Shown: in pieces, positions 46,801-55,384 of the stretch
Layout: every line of letters starts with the position of its first letter
Position numbering within the stretch: position 1 is the first letter of the stretch
Source of the DNA: an uncultured Dongia sp.
GTDB lineage: Bacteria > Pseudomonadota > Alphaproteobacteria > Dongiales > Dongiaceae
Reading direction: 5' to 3'
DNA: 64,000 nucleotides
Assembly (NCBI RefSeq): GCF_936916975.1
Contig: NZ_CAKZGO010000003.1
Location: 248,001 to 312,000 of the forward strand
Translations under genes and position numbers: made by a program
The notes under the pieces: generated by a model
What the model saw: only the letters and a program-made list of their open reading frames with translations
The model's database searches: none
What the model was told of the DNA's origin: nothing

Positions 46801-47606
46801 GACTCGGCTTCGTCATCATCCGCCGGTACTGCTGCACCATTCTTGCCGGCGTAATGCTGGCGTTTCGCCTGATACATCGAGGCATCAGCCTGAGAGAGCG
46901 CGTCATCGGCCGATTGCTGGCCGTGGAATTCATGCATACCGACTGCGCAGGACAGCTGGATGTCGACCCCTTCCCAGATAAGCGGCGAGCGGGCGATCAC
47001 CGAGAGCAGCAGATTGGCTTTTTCCTGCGCCTGCACCATGTCGGCCTGCGCGAGGATAACACCGAATTCATCGCCGCCCAGCCGTCCGACCACGTCTGAA
47101 TCGCGCACATTGTTGAGCAGCATGCTGGCGAAATGGCGCAAGGCCGCATCGCCCGCCGGATGGCCGAAGCGATCGTTGATCTGCTTCATGCCGTTGAGAT
47201 CGAAATAGAGTACGGAGCCCGGTGAGCCGTAGCGTTCGGAAAAGGAGATGAGCCGCGTCAACTCGCGCACAAAGGCGCGGCGGTTGGCAATGGGCAGCAT
47301 GGCGTCTTCATCGGCGACGCGTTCCAGATGCGAGATGCGCTTCCGGGTGCGATCCAACTCGTCGCGCAGATGCCGCACTTCGTCGAGGAGTGCGGTGAGC
47401 GCCGCGCGGACATTGGGCGAGAGTTCCGCCTCGCTGAGGCCGAGGAAGGTCGCCTGATCGACCGGTGCCGACGAGCTTGCAGAACTGGCAGCGTCCACAC
47501 TGGCGGCAGCCGCATTCTTGGCGACCTTGCCGACCTTGGAAACCGGCCGGGCGCCACCCGTGGGACCAAGTCCCGCCGGACCGCCAGCTCGATCCCTGAT
47601 CTTCAT
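46797..47606 (-). CDS. GGDEF domain diguanylate cyclase (soluble)
   Basis: 269 residues from ATG 47606; a longer frame reaches 47642. The first 50 residues are basic and Gly/Ala/Ser-rich. A coiled coil follows (VRAALTALLDEVRHLRDELDRTRKRISHLERVADEDAM), then a GGDEF domain (about 105-255) with intact GGDEF at about 177-181 and an RDSD I-site five residues before it. LYFDLNGMKQINDRFGH is the conserved nucleotide-binding part. No membrane segment or sensor domain, so the coiled coil probably controls dimerisation. Overlaps the racemase gene. Confidence 0.9.
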   Translation of the reverse strand: MKIRDRAGGPAGLGPTGGARPVSKVGKVAKNAAAASVDAASSASSSAPVDQATFLGLSEAELSPNVRAALTALLDEVRHLRDELDRTRKRISHLERVADEDAMLPIANRRAFVRELTRLISFSERYGSPGSVLYFDLNGMKQINDRFGHPAGDAALRHFASMLLNNVRDSDVVGRLGGDEFGVILAQADMVQAQEKANLLLSVIARSPLIWEGVDIQLSCAVGMHEFHGQQSADDALSQADASMYQAKRQHYAGKNGAAVPADDDEAES

Positions 47607-47811
47607 CCTGCCGCCTTTCGCGCCCTGCGCCGCACCGCTCAAGCCCGGTCGGAGGTGTCACCACACATTTGCCCCGGATGTTGGCGATCCGGGGTCACCC
47701 TCGCAACCACTTTTTAGGCAACCGCCCGGGTCCCGGCCGGTTGCCAAAAAAGAACGCCGAATCATGATACTAACTCGGTTAAGGGCGCGTTAATGCGCGT
47801 GCTTCGCGTGC

Positions 47812-47839
47812 TTGCCAAAGGAACGCCACCACCTATAAT
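47812..47839 (+). promoter_or_regulatory. Sigma-70 type promoter of purE
   Basis: TTGCCA (47812-47817), a 16-base spacer, and a perfect TATAAT (47834-47839), 39 bases upstream of the purE ATG. No PurR-like palindrome or purine riboswitch was recognised in the short leader. Confidence 0.75.
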
Positions 47840-47877
47840 CCCGGCCTTTCCCGGGGTCATCAGGAAGGCGTAAGGCC

Positions 47878-48411
47878 ATGGCAACAAAAGAGAAACGCAA
47901 ATCCGCGTCTGGTCGAACCGGGGCAGCAGCCAAAGTCGGCATCATCATGGGCAGCCAATCCGATTGGGCGACCATGCGCCATGCCGCCGAAACGCTGGAA
48001 GCTCTCGCCATCCCCGCCGAGACGCGAATCGTCTCCGCCCACCGCACGCCGAAACGGATGTTCGACTATGCGCAAGCCGCCAAGGGCCGCGGCCTGCAGG
48101 TGATCATCGCCGGCGCCGGCGGGGCGGCGCACCTGCCCGGCATGACGGCGAGCCTCACGGAACTGCCGGTGTTCGGTGTGCCGGTTGAAAGCCAGGCGCT
48201 GAAAGGTCAGGATTCGCTGCTCTCGATCGTCCAGATGCCGGCCGGCATTCCGGTGGGGACACTGGCCATCGGCAAGGCCGGCGCCATCAACGCGGCCCTG
48301 CTCGCCGCGGCCGTGCTCGCCCTCAATGATGCGGAACTCGCCAAGCGCCTCGCCGCCTACCGCCAGAAACAGACCGATGGCGTGGCCGACAAGCCGGCGC
48401 GCGAGAGCTGA
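47878..48411 (+). CDS. purE: 5-(carboxyamino)imidazole ribonucleotide mutase
   Basis: 177 residues. Moves the carboxylate of N5-CAIR to C4 to give CAIR in de novo purine synthesis. Signatures: [52 protein letters not shown], and [44 protein letters not shown]. The first 17 residues are a basic extension. Followed six bases later by purK, the enzyme making its substrate. Confidence 0.97.
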   Translation: MATKEKRKSASGRTGAAAKVGIIMGSQSDWATMRHAAETLEALAIPAETRIVSAHRTPKRMFDYAQAAKGRGLQVIIAGAGGAAHLPGMTASLTELPVFGVPVESQALKGQDSLLSIVQMPAGIPVGTLAIGKAGAINAALLAAAVLALNDAELAKRLAAYRQKQTDGVADKPARES

Positions 48412-48417
48412 TCCGGC

Positions 48418-49506
48418 ATGAGTGCAGAACAGGGCCAGATCCTGCCGCCGGGTTCGGTGATCGGCATTCTCGGTGGTGGTCAGTTGGGGCGCATGTCGGC
48501 GTTGGCCGCCGGCCGCCTGGGCTACAAGGTGCATATCTTCTCGCCTGAGCAAGACGGACCGGCAGCGCAGGTTTCCTGGCGCAACACGGTGGCAGCTTAC
48601 GATGATCTTGCGGCCCTGGAAGCCTTCGCAAAATCGGTCGACGTCGTCACGTTTGAGTTCGAGAACATTCCGGCTGCCGCTGCAGACGTGCTGGCCAAGG
48701 TGAAGCCTACCCGGCCCAGCCCGCGCGTTCTTCACATTTCCCAGGAACGTCTGCGCGAGAAGCGCTTCCTGGAAAGCATCGGTGTGCCCGTCACCGCCTT
48801 CCGCGAAGTGACCGGCCCCGCTGAATTGCCTGCTGCCGTCGATGCCCTCGGGCGGCCCTCGATCCTGAAATCCGCCAGCTTCGGCTATGATGGCAAAGGC
48901 CAGGTGCGCATCGAAGCCGGCATGGATTTGAATGAGGCCTGGAATAAGATGGGCGGCACGGTCGCCATCCTCGAAGGCTTCATCGATTTCGCCTGCGAAA
49001 TTTCCGTCATTGTCGCGCGCAATCCGTCAGGCGAGGTGGCGCTCTATGAACCGGCGCTCAACAGCCACAAGCACCATATCCTCGATACCAGCACGGTGCC
49101 GGCCGGTGTCGGCTCAAAGGTGACGCACGCCGCCGAAGCCATCGCGCGCCGCATCGCCGGCGAGATCGACCTCATCGGCCTGCTCGCGGTCGAAATGTTC
49201 GTCACCAAGGACGGCCGCGTGCTGGTGAACGAGCTTGCCCCCCGCCCGCACAATTCCGGTCATTGGAGCCAGGACGGCGCCATCACCAGCCAGTTCGAAC
49301 AGCATATCCGCGCAATCTGCGGCCTCGACCTCGGCAACCCCGCGCGCCATTCCGATACGGTGATGACCAACCTCATCGGCGACGAGGTCGAAACCTGGCC
49401 GCAGTTGCTGTCGGACCCGGATGTAAAGTTGCATCTCTACGGCAAGGCCGAAGCACGGCCAGGCCGAAAGATGGGGCATTGGAACAGGTTGACGCCGAAG
49501 AGCTGA
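48418..49506 (+). CDS. purK: 5-(carboxyamino)imidazole ribonucleotide synthase
   Basis: 362 residues. ATP-grasp enzyme that carboxylates AIR to N5-CAIR with bicarbonate. The N-terminal GSVIGILGGGQLGRMSALAAGRLGYKVHIF is a Rossmann-like start; VVTFEFENIPA, RPSILKSASFGYDGKGQVRI, EGFIDFACEISVIVARN and the ATP-grasp VNELAPRPHNSGHWSQDGAITSQFEQH are conserved. Operonic with purE. A large palindromic element lies just after its stop. Confidence 0.97.
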   Translation: MSAEQGQILPPGSVIGILGGGQLGRMSALAAGRLGYKVHIFSPEQDGPAAQVSWRNTVAAYDDLAALEAFAKSVDVVTFEFENIPAAAADVLAKVKPTRPSPRVLHISQERLREKRFLESIGVPVTAFREVTGPAELPAAVDALGRPSILKSASFGYDGKGQVRIEAGMDLNEAWNKMGGTVAILEGFIDFACEISVIVARNPSGEVALYEPALNSHKHHILDTSTVPAGVGSKVTHAAEAIARRIAGEIDLIGLLAVEMFVTKDGRVLVNELAPRPHNSGHWSQDGAITSQFEQHIRAICGLDLGNPARHSDTVMTNLIGDEVETWPQLLSDPDVKLHLYGKAEARPGRKMGHWNRLTPKS

Positions 49507-49519
49507 GGCAGCTGAAACG

Positions 49520-49640
49520 CCCCCTCTCCCCGACCCTCCCCCACGTTGGGGGGAGGGAGCTCACCGAGTTTGTTACGATGTTTGGCTGGCCTCGGTCAGA
49601 TTCCCTCCCCCCAACGTGGGGGAGGGTTAGGGAGAGGGGG
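49520..49640. repeat. Long inverted-repeat element (about 39-bp arms)
   Basis: A C-rich arm beginning CCCCCTCTCCCCGACCCTCC and ending in ACGTTGGGGGGAGGGA (about 49520-49558) recurs inverted at about 49602-49640 with two mismatches. The arms are separated by 43 bases. Each arm also holds a shorter internal palindrome (CTCCCCCCAACGTGGGGGAG type). It lies between purK and the terminator of the opposing ABC operon. The form is that of dispersed palindromic elements in high-GC genomes; it carries no coding frame. Confidence 0.8.
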
Positions 49641-49668
49641 ATCTCTCCATACGAAGACTCCCAAACAA

Positions 49669-49696
49669 AAACCCCGCCGATTGCTCGGCGGGGTTT
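49669..49696 (-). terminator. Rho-independent terminator of the NMT1-type ABC operon
   Basis: Read on the minus strand: AAACCCCGCCGA, loop GCAA, TCGGCGGGGTTT, followed by TTGTTTGG. A perfect 12-bp stem and T-rich tail, 28 bases after the stop of the binding-protein gene. On the plus strand it can also stop purEK transcription. Confidence 0.9.
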
Positions 49697-49723
49697 CCAG
49701 TTTGGAGGAACGAAACCGTCAGA

Positions 49724-50731
49724 TCACATGCCGGCCTTTTCGATGATGGCGTGAGTCCACGCACCTTCCGGCTTCTTGGTGATGACCGGGTCAGAACCGC
49801 CCGACATCAGGGTTTCCACGGTGCGGTCGGCCGCGGCGTCATCCAGCCAGCCAGTGCCCTTGGGGTTCTTGCCGACCAGCTTGGCGATTTCCTTCATCAT
49901 GCGCAGCTGGTGCTTTTCGGTCTGCGCGCCGGTGGTGTCGTTGGCGAGCACGATCTTGACCGAATCCTTCGGGTTCTTCACGGCCCAATCCCAGCCCTTC
50001 TGCGAGGCGCGCACGAAGCGCGCCAGCTTGTCGACCATGGCCGGATCCTGAAGGCTCTTGTCCAGCGTGTAGAGGCCGTCCTCGAGGGTCGCGACGCCTT
50101 CCTTTTCATACTGGAAAGTGACCAAGTCCTTGGCCTTCAGGCCGCCATCGATGACCTGCCAGTATTCGTTATAGGTCATGGTGGAGACGCAATCGGCCTG
50201 CTTCTGCAACAGCGGATCGACGTTGAAGCCCTGCTTCAGCACCTTGACGCCACCGGCCGAACCGTCGGTCTTCAGGCCCAGCTTGTTCATCCAGTTGAGG
50301 AACGGATATTCGTTGCCGCCGAACCAGACGCCCAAGGTCTTGTCCTTGAAGTCGGCCGGCGTCTTGATGCCGGAATCCTTGCGGCAGGTCAGCATCATGC
50401 CCGACTTCTGGAAGAACTGGGCGATGTTGACGAGCGGCACGCCCTTCTCGCGCGTGGCGAGCGCAGATGGCATCCAGTCGACGACCACATCGGCACCGCC
50501 ACCGGCGATCACCTGGGACGGGTTGATGTCCGGGCCACCAGCCTTGATGGTGACGTCGAGGTCTTCGGCGTCATAGAAGCCCTTTTCCTTGGCGACGTAA
50601 TAGCCGGCGAACTGCGCCTGCGTCACCCATTTCAGCTGCAGGGTCAGCGGATCCTTGGCTTCTGCCGTGGCCGCGCCACCCATGATGAGTCCCGCGAGGA
50701 CCGCGGAACCGAACAGTTTCTTGAGCACCAT
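49724..50731 (-). CDS. ABC transporter substrate-binding protein (NMT1/THI5-like)
   Basis: 335 residues. Signal peptide (LKKLFGSAVLAGLIMGGAATAEA) then the NMT1/SsuA-like fold: LTLQLKWVTQAQFAGYYVAKEKGFYDAEDLDVTIKAGG and GGGADVVVDWMPSALATREKG. Such proteins bind pyrimidines or their precursors, taurine, or related organic N/S compounds. A perfect GGAGG precedes ATG 50731. Last gene of an operon whose first gene is an M20 amidohydrolase, so a pyrimidine- or hydantoin-derived ligand is likely (inference). Confidence 0.9.
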   Translation of the reverse strand: MVLKKLFGSAVLAGLIMGGAATAEAKDPLTLQLKWVTQAQFAGYYVAKEKGFYDAEDLDVTIKAGGPDINPSQVIAGGGADVVVDWMPSALATREKGVPLVNIAQFFQKSGMMLTCRKDSGIKTPADFKDKTLGVWFGGNEYPFLNWMNKLGLKTDGSAGGVKVLKQGFNVDPLLQKQADCVSTMTYNEYWQVIDGGLKAKDLVTFQYEKEGVATLEDGLYTLDKSLQDPAMVDKLARFVRASQKGWDWAVKNPKDSVKIVLANDTTGAQTEKHQLRMMKEIAKLVGKNPKGTGWLDDAAADRTVETLMSGGSDPVITKKPEGAWTHAIIEKAGM

Positions 50732-50779
50732 TTTAAGCCTCCGTTTGTTTAGTTATACGCTCAGAATTCAGGCAAGAAA

Positions 50780-51748
50780 TCACCGACCGCGGAACGAGGC
50801 ATGCCAAGACGTGAGGCGCCGTTCCAAAAATGCCAACAGACCGTAAGAGAGCGACCCCGCCAGCGCCGCCACGGCAATCGTCGCCCACACCACATCCACA
50901 TTCATGCGCGCCACCTCGACGCTGATGCGGAAGCCCATCCCGGAATCCGGCGAACCAAAGAACTCGGCAACGATGGCCCCGATCAGCGCGAGCGTCGAGT
51001 TGATCTTGAGAGCATTGAACAGAAAGGGCAAGGCGGCCGGCAGGCGCAGTTTGCAAAGCGTCTGCCAGTAGCCGGCGGCATAGGACTGCATCAGATCACG
51101 TTGCATGGCATCGGCGGCATTGAGGCCCGCCAGCGCGTTCACCAACATGGGAAAGAAGATCATGAAGACGATGACGGCTGTCTTTGATTCCCAACCAAAA
51201 CCGAACCACATCACCATGATGGGAGCGATGCCGATGACCGGGACGGCGCTGACCATATTGCCCAGCGGCAGCAGCCCGCGCTGCAGGAACGGGATGCGGT
51301 CGACGATGAGCGCGGTGACGAGGCCGAGGAGATTGCCGATGACAAAGCCGGCGATGACCGCCTTGAGGAATGTCTGCTGGAAATCGCCGATCAGGATCGG
51401 CAGGGACCGCCAGAACGCCGACCAGATCTGGCTTGGCGCCGGCAGCAGGACCCTTGGCACGCCATAGCCGCGGCAGATGAACTCCCAGCCCAGCAACAGC
51501 GAGATGCCGAACACCGCCGGCACCAGCCAGTTCATCAGGGGCCAGTCCTTGAGCGCGCTGAGATTGCCGAGCAGCCACCAGGCAGCGGTTGTGCTGGCGA
51601 GAATGAGAATCGTGACCCAGCCCTGGGTCGGCAGCGTCTGCCCTGCCTCCGCCGCACGAATGCCATGGAAGCCATAGACCGACAGGCCGACGAGCAGCGC
51701 GCCGGCGAGCACGCTCATCAGGAACGGATGTGGCTGGCGCGCCGTCAT
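50780..51748 (-). CDS. ABC transporter permease (BPD type, SsuC/TauC-like)
   Basis: 322 residues, about seven membrane helices. After two N-terminal helices, the binding-protein-dependent permease core runs from TFLKAVIAGFVIGNLLGL. It includes the EAA-like loop ADAMQRDLMQSYAAGYWQTLCKLRLPAALPFLFNALK that contacts the ATPase. Forms a heterodimeric pore with the next permease, whose stop overlaps this ATG (ATGA). Import of the ligand carried by the binding protein at 49724-50731. Confidence 0.9.
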   Translation of the reverse strand: MTARQPHPFLMSVLAGALLVGLSVYGFHGIRAAEAGQTLPTQGWVTILILASTTAAWWLLGNLSALKDWPLMNWLVPAVFGISLLLGWEFICRGYGVPRVLLPAPSQIWSAFWRSLPILIGDFQQTFLKAVIAGFVIGNLLGLVTALIVDRIPFLQRGLLPLGNMVSAVPVIGIAPIMVMWFGFGWESKTAVIVFMIFFPMLVNALAGLNAADAMQRDLMQSYAAGYWQTLCKLRLPAALPFLFNALKINSTLALIGAIVAEFFGSPDSGMGFRISVEVARMNVDVVWATIAVAALAGSLSYGLLAFLERRLTSWHASFRGR

Positions 51749-52803
51749 GAGCGGGCCTGTGCTGCTTGTCCGGCGCCGCGTAGCACCAGCCGCTCAATGC
51801 CGCCGATGCCGTAGACCAGGATGACGCCGAGAAGTGCCGCCGCCAGCAACGCCGACCAGATCTGCAATATCTGGCCGTAATAGCTGCCGGAGAGCAGCCG
51901 TGCACCCAGACCCGCCTCGGCGCCGGTCGGCAATTCGCCAACGATGGCACCGGTGAGGCTGATCGCCACCGCGACCTTGAGGCTGGCAAACAGGAACGGG
52001 ATCGAGGCCGGGACACGCAGCTTCCAGAACACCTGTGCTGCACTGGCATTATAGGAACGCATGAGGTCAAGCTGCATCGGGTCCGGCGAGCGCAGCCCCT
52101 TCACCATGCCGATGGTCACGGGGAAGAAGCACAGATACATCGAGATGATCGATTTTGGCAGCAGGCCGGTGATCCCGATGTTTCCCAGCACGACGATGAT
52201 CATCGGCGCGATGGCCAGGATCGGTACCGTCTGCGAGGCGATGATCCACGGCATCAGGCTGCGATCCAGCGTCCGCACATGCACGATACCGGCGGCCAAA
52301 GCCATGCCGAGGATGGCGCCCATGGCAAATCCCAGCAGCGTCGCCGAAGCAGTCACGCCGGCATGATAGACCAGCGATTTGTTGGAGGTGACCGGCTGCT
52401 CGAATGTCGTCGCTACGAACTCGGTCAGCACCTGGCCCGGGCTCGGCAGCACCGGCCGGTCCATCGCCCAGGTGCCGCGCAAGACATCAAGGAAGGCAGG
52501 TTCGATCACGGGGACGTCGGCAGCATCGGACGCGGAGCCATCCGTCTCCGGATCGGCAGTGGCCGAGTCATAGGACTGGCTCTCATCGTCCTCAGCGGCG
52601 GCCTCATCGCCCGGCTCACCGTTCAGCAGGGCCTCTGCCTCAGCTTCGCTGGCGGCATCGCTGCCACCGCTGATCAAGCGCTCCGTGACCTGATTCCAGT
52701 TGAGGAAGGCAGCCAGGCCGTACCACAGCACGATGATGATCGCGACGACCACCAGGACCGGCAGCGCCTTTTCCTTGACACCCTGGAAGAGGCCGTCGGT
52801 CAT
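51745..52803 (-). CDS. ABC transporter permease with acidic periplasmic insertion
   Basis: 352 residues. One N-terminal helix (VLVVVAIIIVLWYGLAAFL), then an unusual insertion rich in Asp, Glu, Ala and Ser (about residues 46-100, for example GEPGDEAAAEDDESQSYDS). The standard permease core follows (NKSLVYHAGVTASATLLGFAMGAILG). The coupling loop is DPMQLDLMRSYNASAAQVFWKLRVPASIPFLFASLK. The insertion should lie on the periplasmic side, near the docking site of the binding protein. Overlaps both neighbours by four bases. Confidence 0.9.
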   Translation of the reverse strand: MTDGLFQGVKEKALPVLVVVAIIIVLWYGLAAFLNWNQVTERLISGGSDAASEAEAEALLNGEPGDEAAAEDDESQSYDSATADPETDGSASDAADVPVIEPAFLDVLRGTWAMDRPVLPSPGQVLTEFVATTFEQPVTSNKSLVYHAGVTASATLLGFAMGAILGMALAAGIVHVRTLDRSLMPWIIASQTVPILAIAPMIIVVLGNIGITGLLPKSIISMYLCFFPVTIGMVKGLRSPDPMQLDLMRSYNASAAQVFWKLRVPASIPFLFASLKVAVAISLTGAIVGELPTGAEAGLGARLLSGSYYGQILQIWSALLAAALLGVILVYGIGGIERLVLRGAGQAAQARS

Positions 52804-53594
52804 TTGACCTCGTCATAGGAATGACCGGCCTTAAGGCCGAGGCGGATGCGATGCGCGAGCTCCTGCGCCGCCGGGCTCTCGCGCGTTTCCAGATTCCGGT
52901 CCGCCGGCAGATTGCTGTCGATGACATCGATGATGCGGCCAGGCCGGGCACTCATGATGACGATGCGGGTGGAGAGCAGGACCGCTTCGTCGATCGAATG
53001 CGTGACGAAGATGACCGTCTTTCTTGTCTTCGCCCAGATCGAGAGCAGTTCCTCGTTCATCCGGTCGCGGGTGATTTCATCGAGCGCACCGAAGGGTTCA
53101 TCCATCAACAGCAGATCGGGATCAAAGCTCAGCGCCCGGGCGATCGAAGCCCGCTGCTGCATGCCGCCCGACAGCTGGAACGGAAACTTCTTCTCGAATC
53201 CCTTGAGGCCCACCAAATCGAGATAACGCAGCGCCTTCTCGGTCCGTTCTGCCTTCGACACACCCATGATCTCATGCGGCAACTCGACATTCTTCTGGAT
53301 GTTGCGCCATGGATAAAGCGCTGCCGCTTGGAAGATGTAGCCGTAGGCACGCTTCAACCGCGCTTCACGTGGGCTAACGCCGTTAACAGTGACATCGCCC
53401 GAGGTCGGCTGTTCCAGATCGGCAATGATCCGCATCAAGGTGGTCTTGCCGCAGCCGGACGGCCCGATGAAGGTGACGAATTCCCCGCGCCGAATCTGGA
53501 GGTCGATGTCCTGCAGCGCATGGACCGGCGCGTCCGGCGTCTCGAACGTCAGCCCCAGCTTGCGAACGTCGATCACGACGTCGGATGCGCTCAT
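52800..53594 (-). CDS. ABC transporter ATP-binding protein (SsuB/TauB-like)
   Basis: 264 residues from ATG 53594, preceded by CAGGGGCC; an in-frame extension to 53690 runs into the amidohydrolase gene and is rejected. Walker A GPSGCGKTTL, Q-loop YIFQAAALYPWRN, signature LSGGMQQRASIARAL, Walker B LLLMDEPFGALDEITRD, and switch His VTHSIDEAV. Energises the two permeases downstream; the coupling with them is by four-base overlaps. Confidence 0.94.
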   Translation of the reverse strand: MSASDVVIDVRKLGLTFETPDAPVHALQDIDLQIRRGEFVTFIGPSGCGKTTLMRIIADLEQPTSGDVTVNGVSPREARLKRAYGYIFQAAALYPWRNIQKNVELPHEIMGVSKAERTEKALRYLDLVGLKGFEKKFPFQLSGGMQQRASIARALSFDPDLLLMDEPFGALDEITRDRMNEELLSIWAKTRKTVIFVTHSIDEAVLLSTRIVIMSARPGRIIDVIDSNLPADRNLETRESPAAQELAHRIRLGLKAGHSYDEVK

Positions 53595-53629
53595 GAACGG
53601 CCCCTGGCGGCCAAAATCTCCGGCGTCAT

Positions 53630-54868
53630 CTACGCCGCATTCGCGCGTTCGACCATGGCGCGCAGCAGGACGTCGCAGCCATCGCTGCAATCTTCCTTGG
53701 TCGCGTTCTCGATCTCGTTATGGCTGATGCCGCCTTCGCAGGGGATGAACACCATGGCGGTGGGGGCGACCCGGTTCATGTAGCAGGAATCGTGGCCGGC
53801 GCCGGAGATGATGTTGAGGTTGGAAAGGCCCAGTTCTTCGGCCCCCTTCTTCACGGCGGCGACACAGGATTCATCAAATTTCACCGGCGGCGAATACCAG
53901 ATTTCCTTGAAATCCATCTCCAGCCGGTTCTTCGCGACAGCTTCCTCGCAGGCAGCCTTGGCTTCCGCCGCCATCTTGGAGAGAATCTTGTCGTCGGGGT
54001 GGCGGAGGTCGATGGTGAAGAACACCTTGCCCGGAATGACGTTACGCGAATTCGGACTGCTGTTGATCATGCCAACCGTGGCGCAGGCAAAGGGTTGGTT
54101 GTCGAGGCCGATCTTGTTGATGGCGCCCACCACATGCGCCGCCCCTACCAGCGCATCCTTGCGGACGCGCATCGGCGTGGGACCGGCATGGGCTTCCTGG
54201 CCGGTCATAACGACCTCGAACCAGCGCTGGCCCTGGGCGCCCTGCACAATGCCGATGGTCTTTTTTTCCGCTTCCAGAATCGGACCCTGCTCGATATGCG
54301 CCTCGAAGAAGGCATGAACCGGACGGCCGCCGACCTCGTCATCGCCGTAATAGCCGATGCGCTTCAGCTCCTCGCCCATGGTCTTGCCGTCCTGGTCGGC
54401 GCGGGAGAGGCCATAATCGAGGTCGAACACGCCGGCGAAGACACCGGACGCCACCATGGCCGGGGCGAATCGCGAGCCTTCCTCATTGGTCCAGATGGCG
54501 GCTTCGATCGGTCGCAGCGTTTCGTATTTCATGTCGTTGAGGCTGCGGATGACTTCGAGCCCGCACAGCACGCCATAGACGCCGTCGAAGCGGCCGCCGG
54601 TCGGCTGGCTGTCGATATGGCTGCCGGTCATCACCGGCGCCAGTGAATCATCCTTGCCGGGGCGCCGCGCAAACACATTGCCCATCTTGTCGATGCGGAT
54701 CGAGCAACCGGCCTCGCGGCACCACGCGACGAAGAGATCGCGCGCCTGGCGGTCGAGATCGGTGAGGGCCAGGCGGCAGACGCCACCCTTTTCCGTGGCG
54801 CCGATTTTCGCCATTTCCATCAGGCTGTCCCACAGCCGGTCGCCATTGATCTTGAGATTGGTCGCCAT
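53630..54868 (-). CDS. Zn-dependent M20 hydrolase (N-carbamoyl amino acid / beta-ureidopropionate amidohydrolase)
   Basis: 412 residues, M20/M40 family. Metal ligands are visible in TGSHIDSQPTGGRFDGVYG (His, Asp), TNEEGSRFAP (Glu pair), FEAHIEQGP (His) and SGAGHDSCYM (His). This set fits HyuC, AmaB, allantoate amidohydrolase and beta-alanine synthase; these cleave N-carbamoyl or ureido groups, releasing ammonia and CO2. GGAGGGAG precedes ATG 54868. It heads an ABC transporter operon, supporting use of imported pyrimidine, hydantoin or allantoin derivatives. The exact substrate cannot be decided. Confidence 0.9.
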   Translation of the reverse strand: MATNLKINGDRLWDSLMEMAKIGATEKGGVCRLALTDLDRQARDLFVAWCREAGCSIRIDKMGNVFARRPGKDDSLAPVMTGSHIDSQPTGGRFDGVYGVLCGLEVIRSLNDMKYETLRPIEAAIWTNEEGSRFAPAMVASGVFAGVFDLDYGLSRADQDGKTMGEELKRIGYYGDDEVGGRPVHAFFEAHIEQGPILEAEKKTIGIVQGAQGQRWFEVVMTGQEAHAGPTPMRVRKDALVGAAHVVGAINKIGLDNQPFACATVGMINSSPNSRNVIPGKVFFTIDLRHPDDKILSKMAAEAKAACEEAVAKNRLEMDFKEIWYSPPVKFDESCVAAVKKGAEELGLSNLNIISGAGHDSCYMNRVAPTAMVFIPCEGGISHNEIENATKEDCSDGCDVLLRAMVERANAA

Positions 54869-55384
54869 GATCTCCCTCCGGGTACCGCCGGTCGCCCCAG
54901 GTCTTTCCCAGGAGGCGCCAGTTATGCCTACAGAACAGGGAGCATAGACGCGATTCGCCTGCCCCGATCATCCCGCACACGCGAGATTTAGCATGAGGCG
55001 ACAATCATCGCAGCCCAAACCAGCCCTGTTGTTCCAGCCCATTCCTTGCGGGCGGACGTCTTTAGATGGCCTTTGCGGCCTTAAGGGAAATCCTGCCCAA
55101 TCCTGACTGCTTGGTCAAGCTTGCTCTGGGCGGCGGCGGAAGTTTGCGTCCCTCAGGCGACCCAGGTTGCCGGGAATGCCGGAGATGCGAAGGCGGGGAC
55201 GTGCGAGCTGGGACGCAAGGAAATTGCAAAAAATGGGGAATCCTCCCGATGGCCCTGGCACTGGACCTCTCTAGCTTGAGACCGTCGGCCACCTTGCAGG
55301 AATCAGATCCCGCACCGCAGCCGAATAGGCGGGCGTGAGGCCGGGATGCGCGCCCTATCGCAATCTCGCAAGGAAACAAGTGAC
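54869..55384. other. 516-base gap without a supported gene
   Basis: It holds the divergent upstream regions of the M20 hydrolase gene (minus) and the RTX gene (plus). Short frames here have no recognisable protein features. No consensus promoter or clear operator was seen; an A-rich tract near 55215-55235 is the main departure from the high G+C background. Confidence 0.5.
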
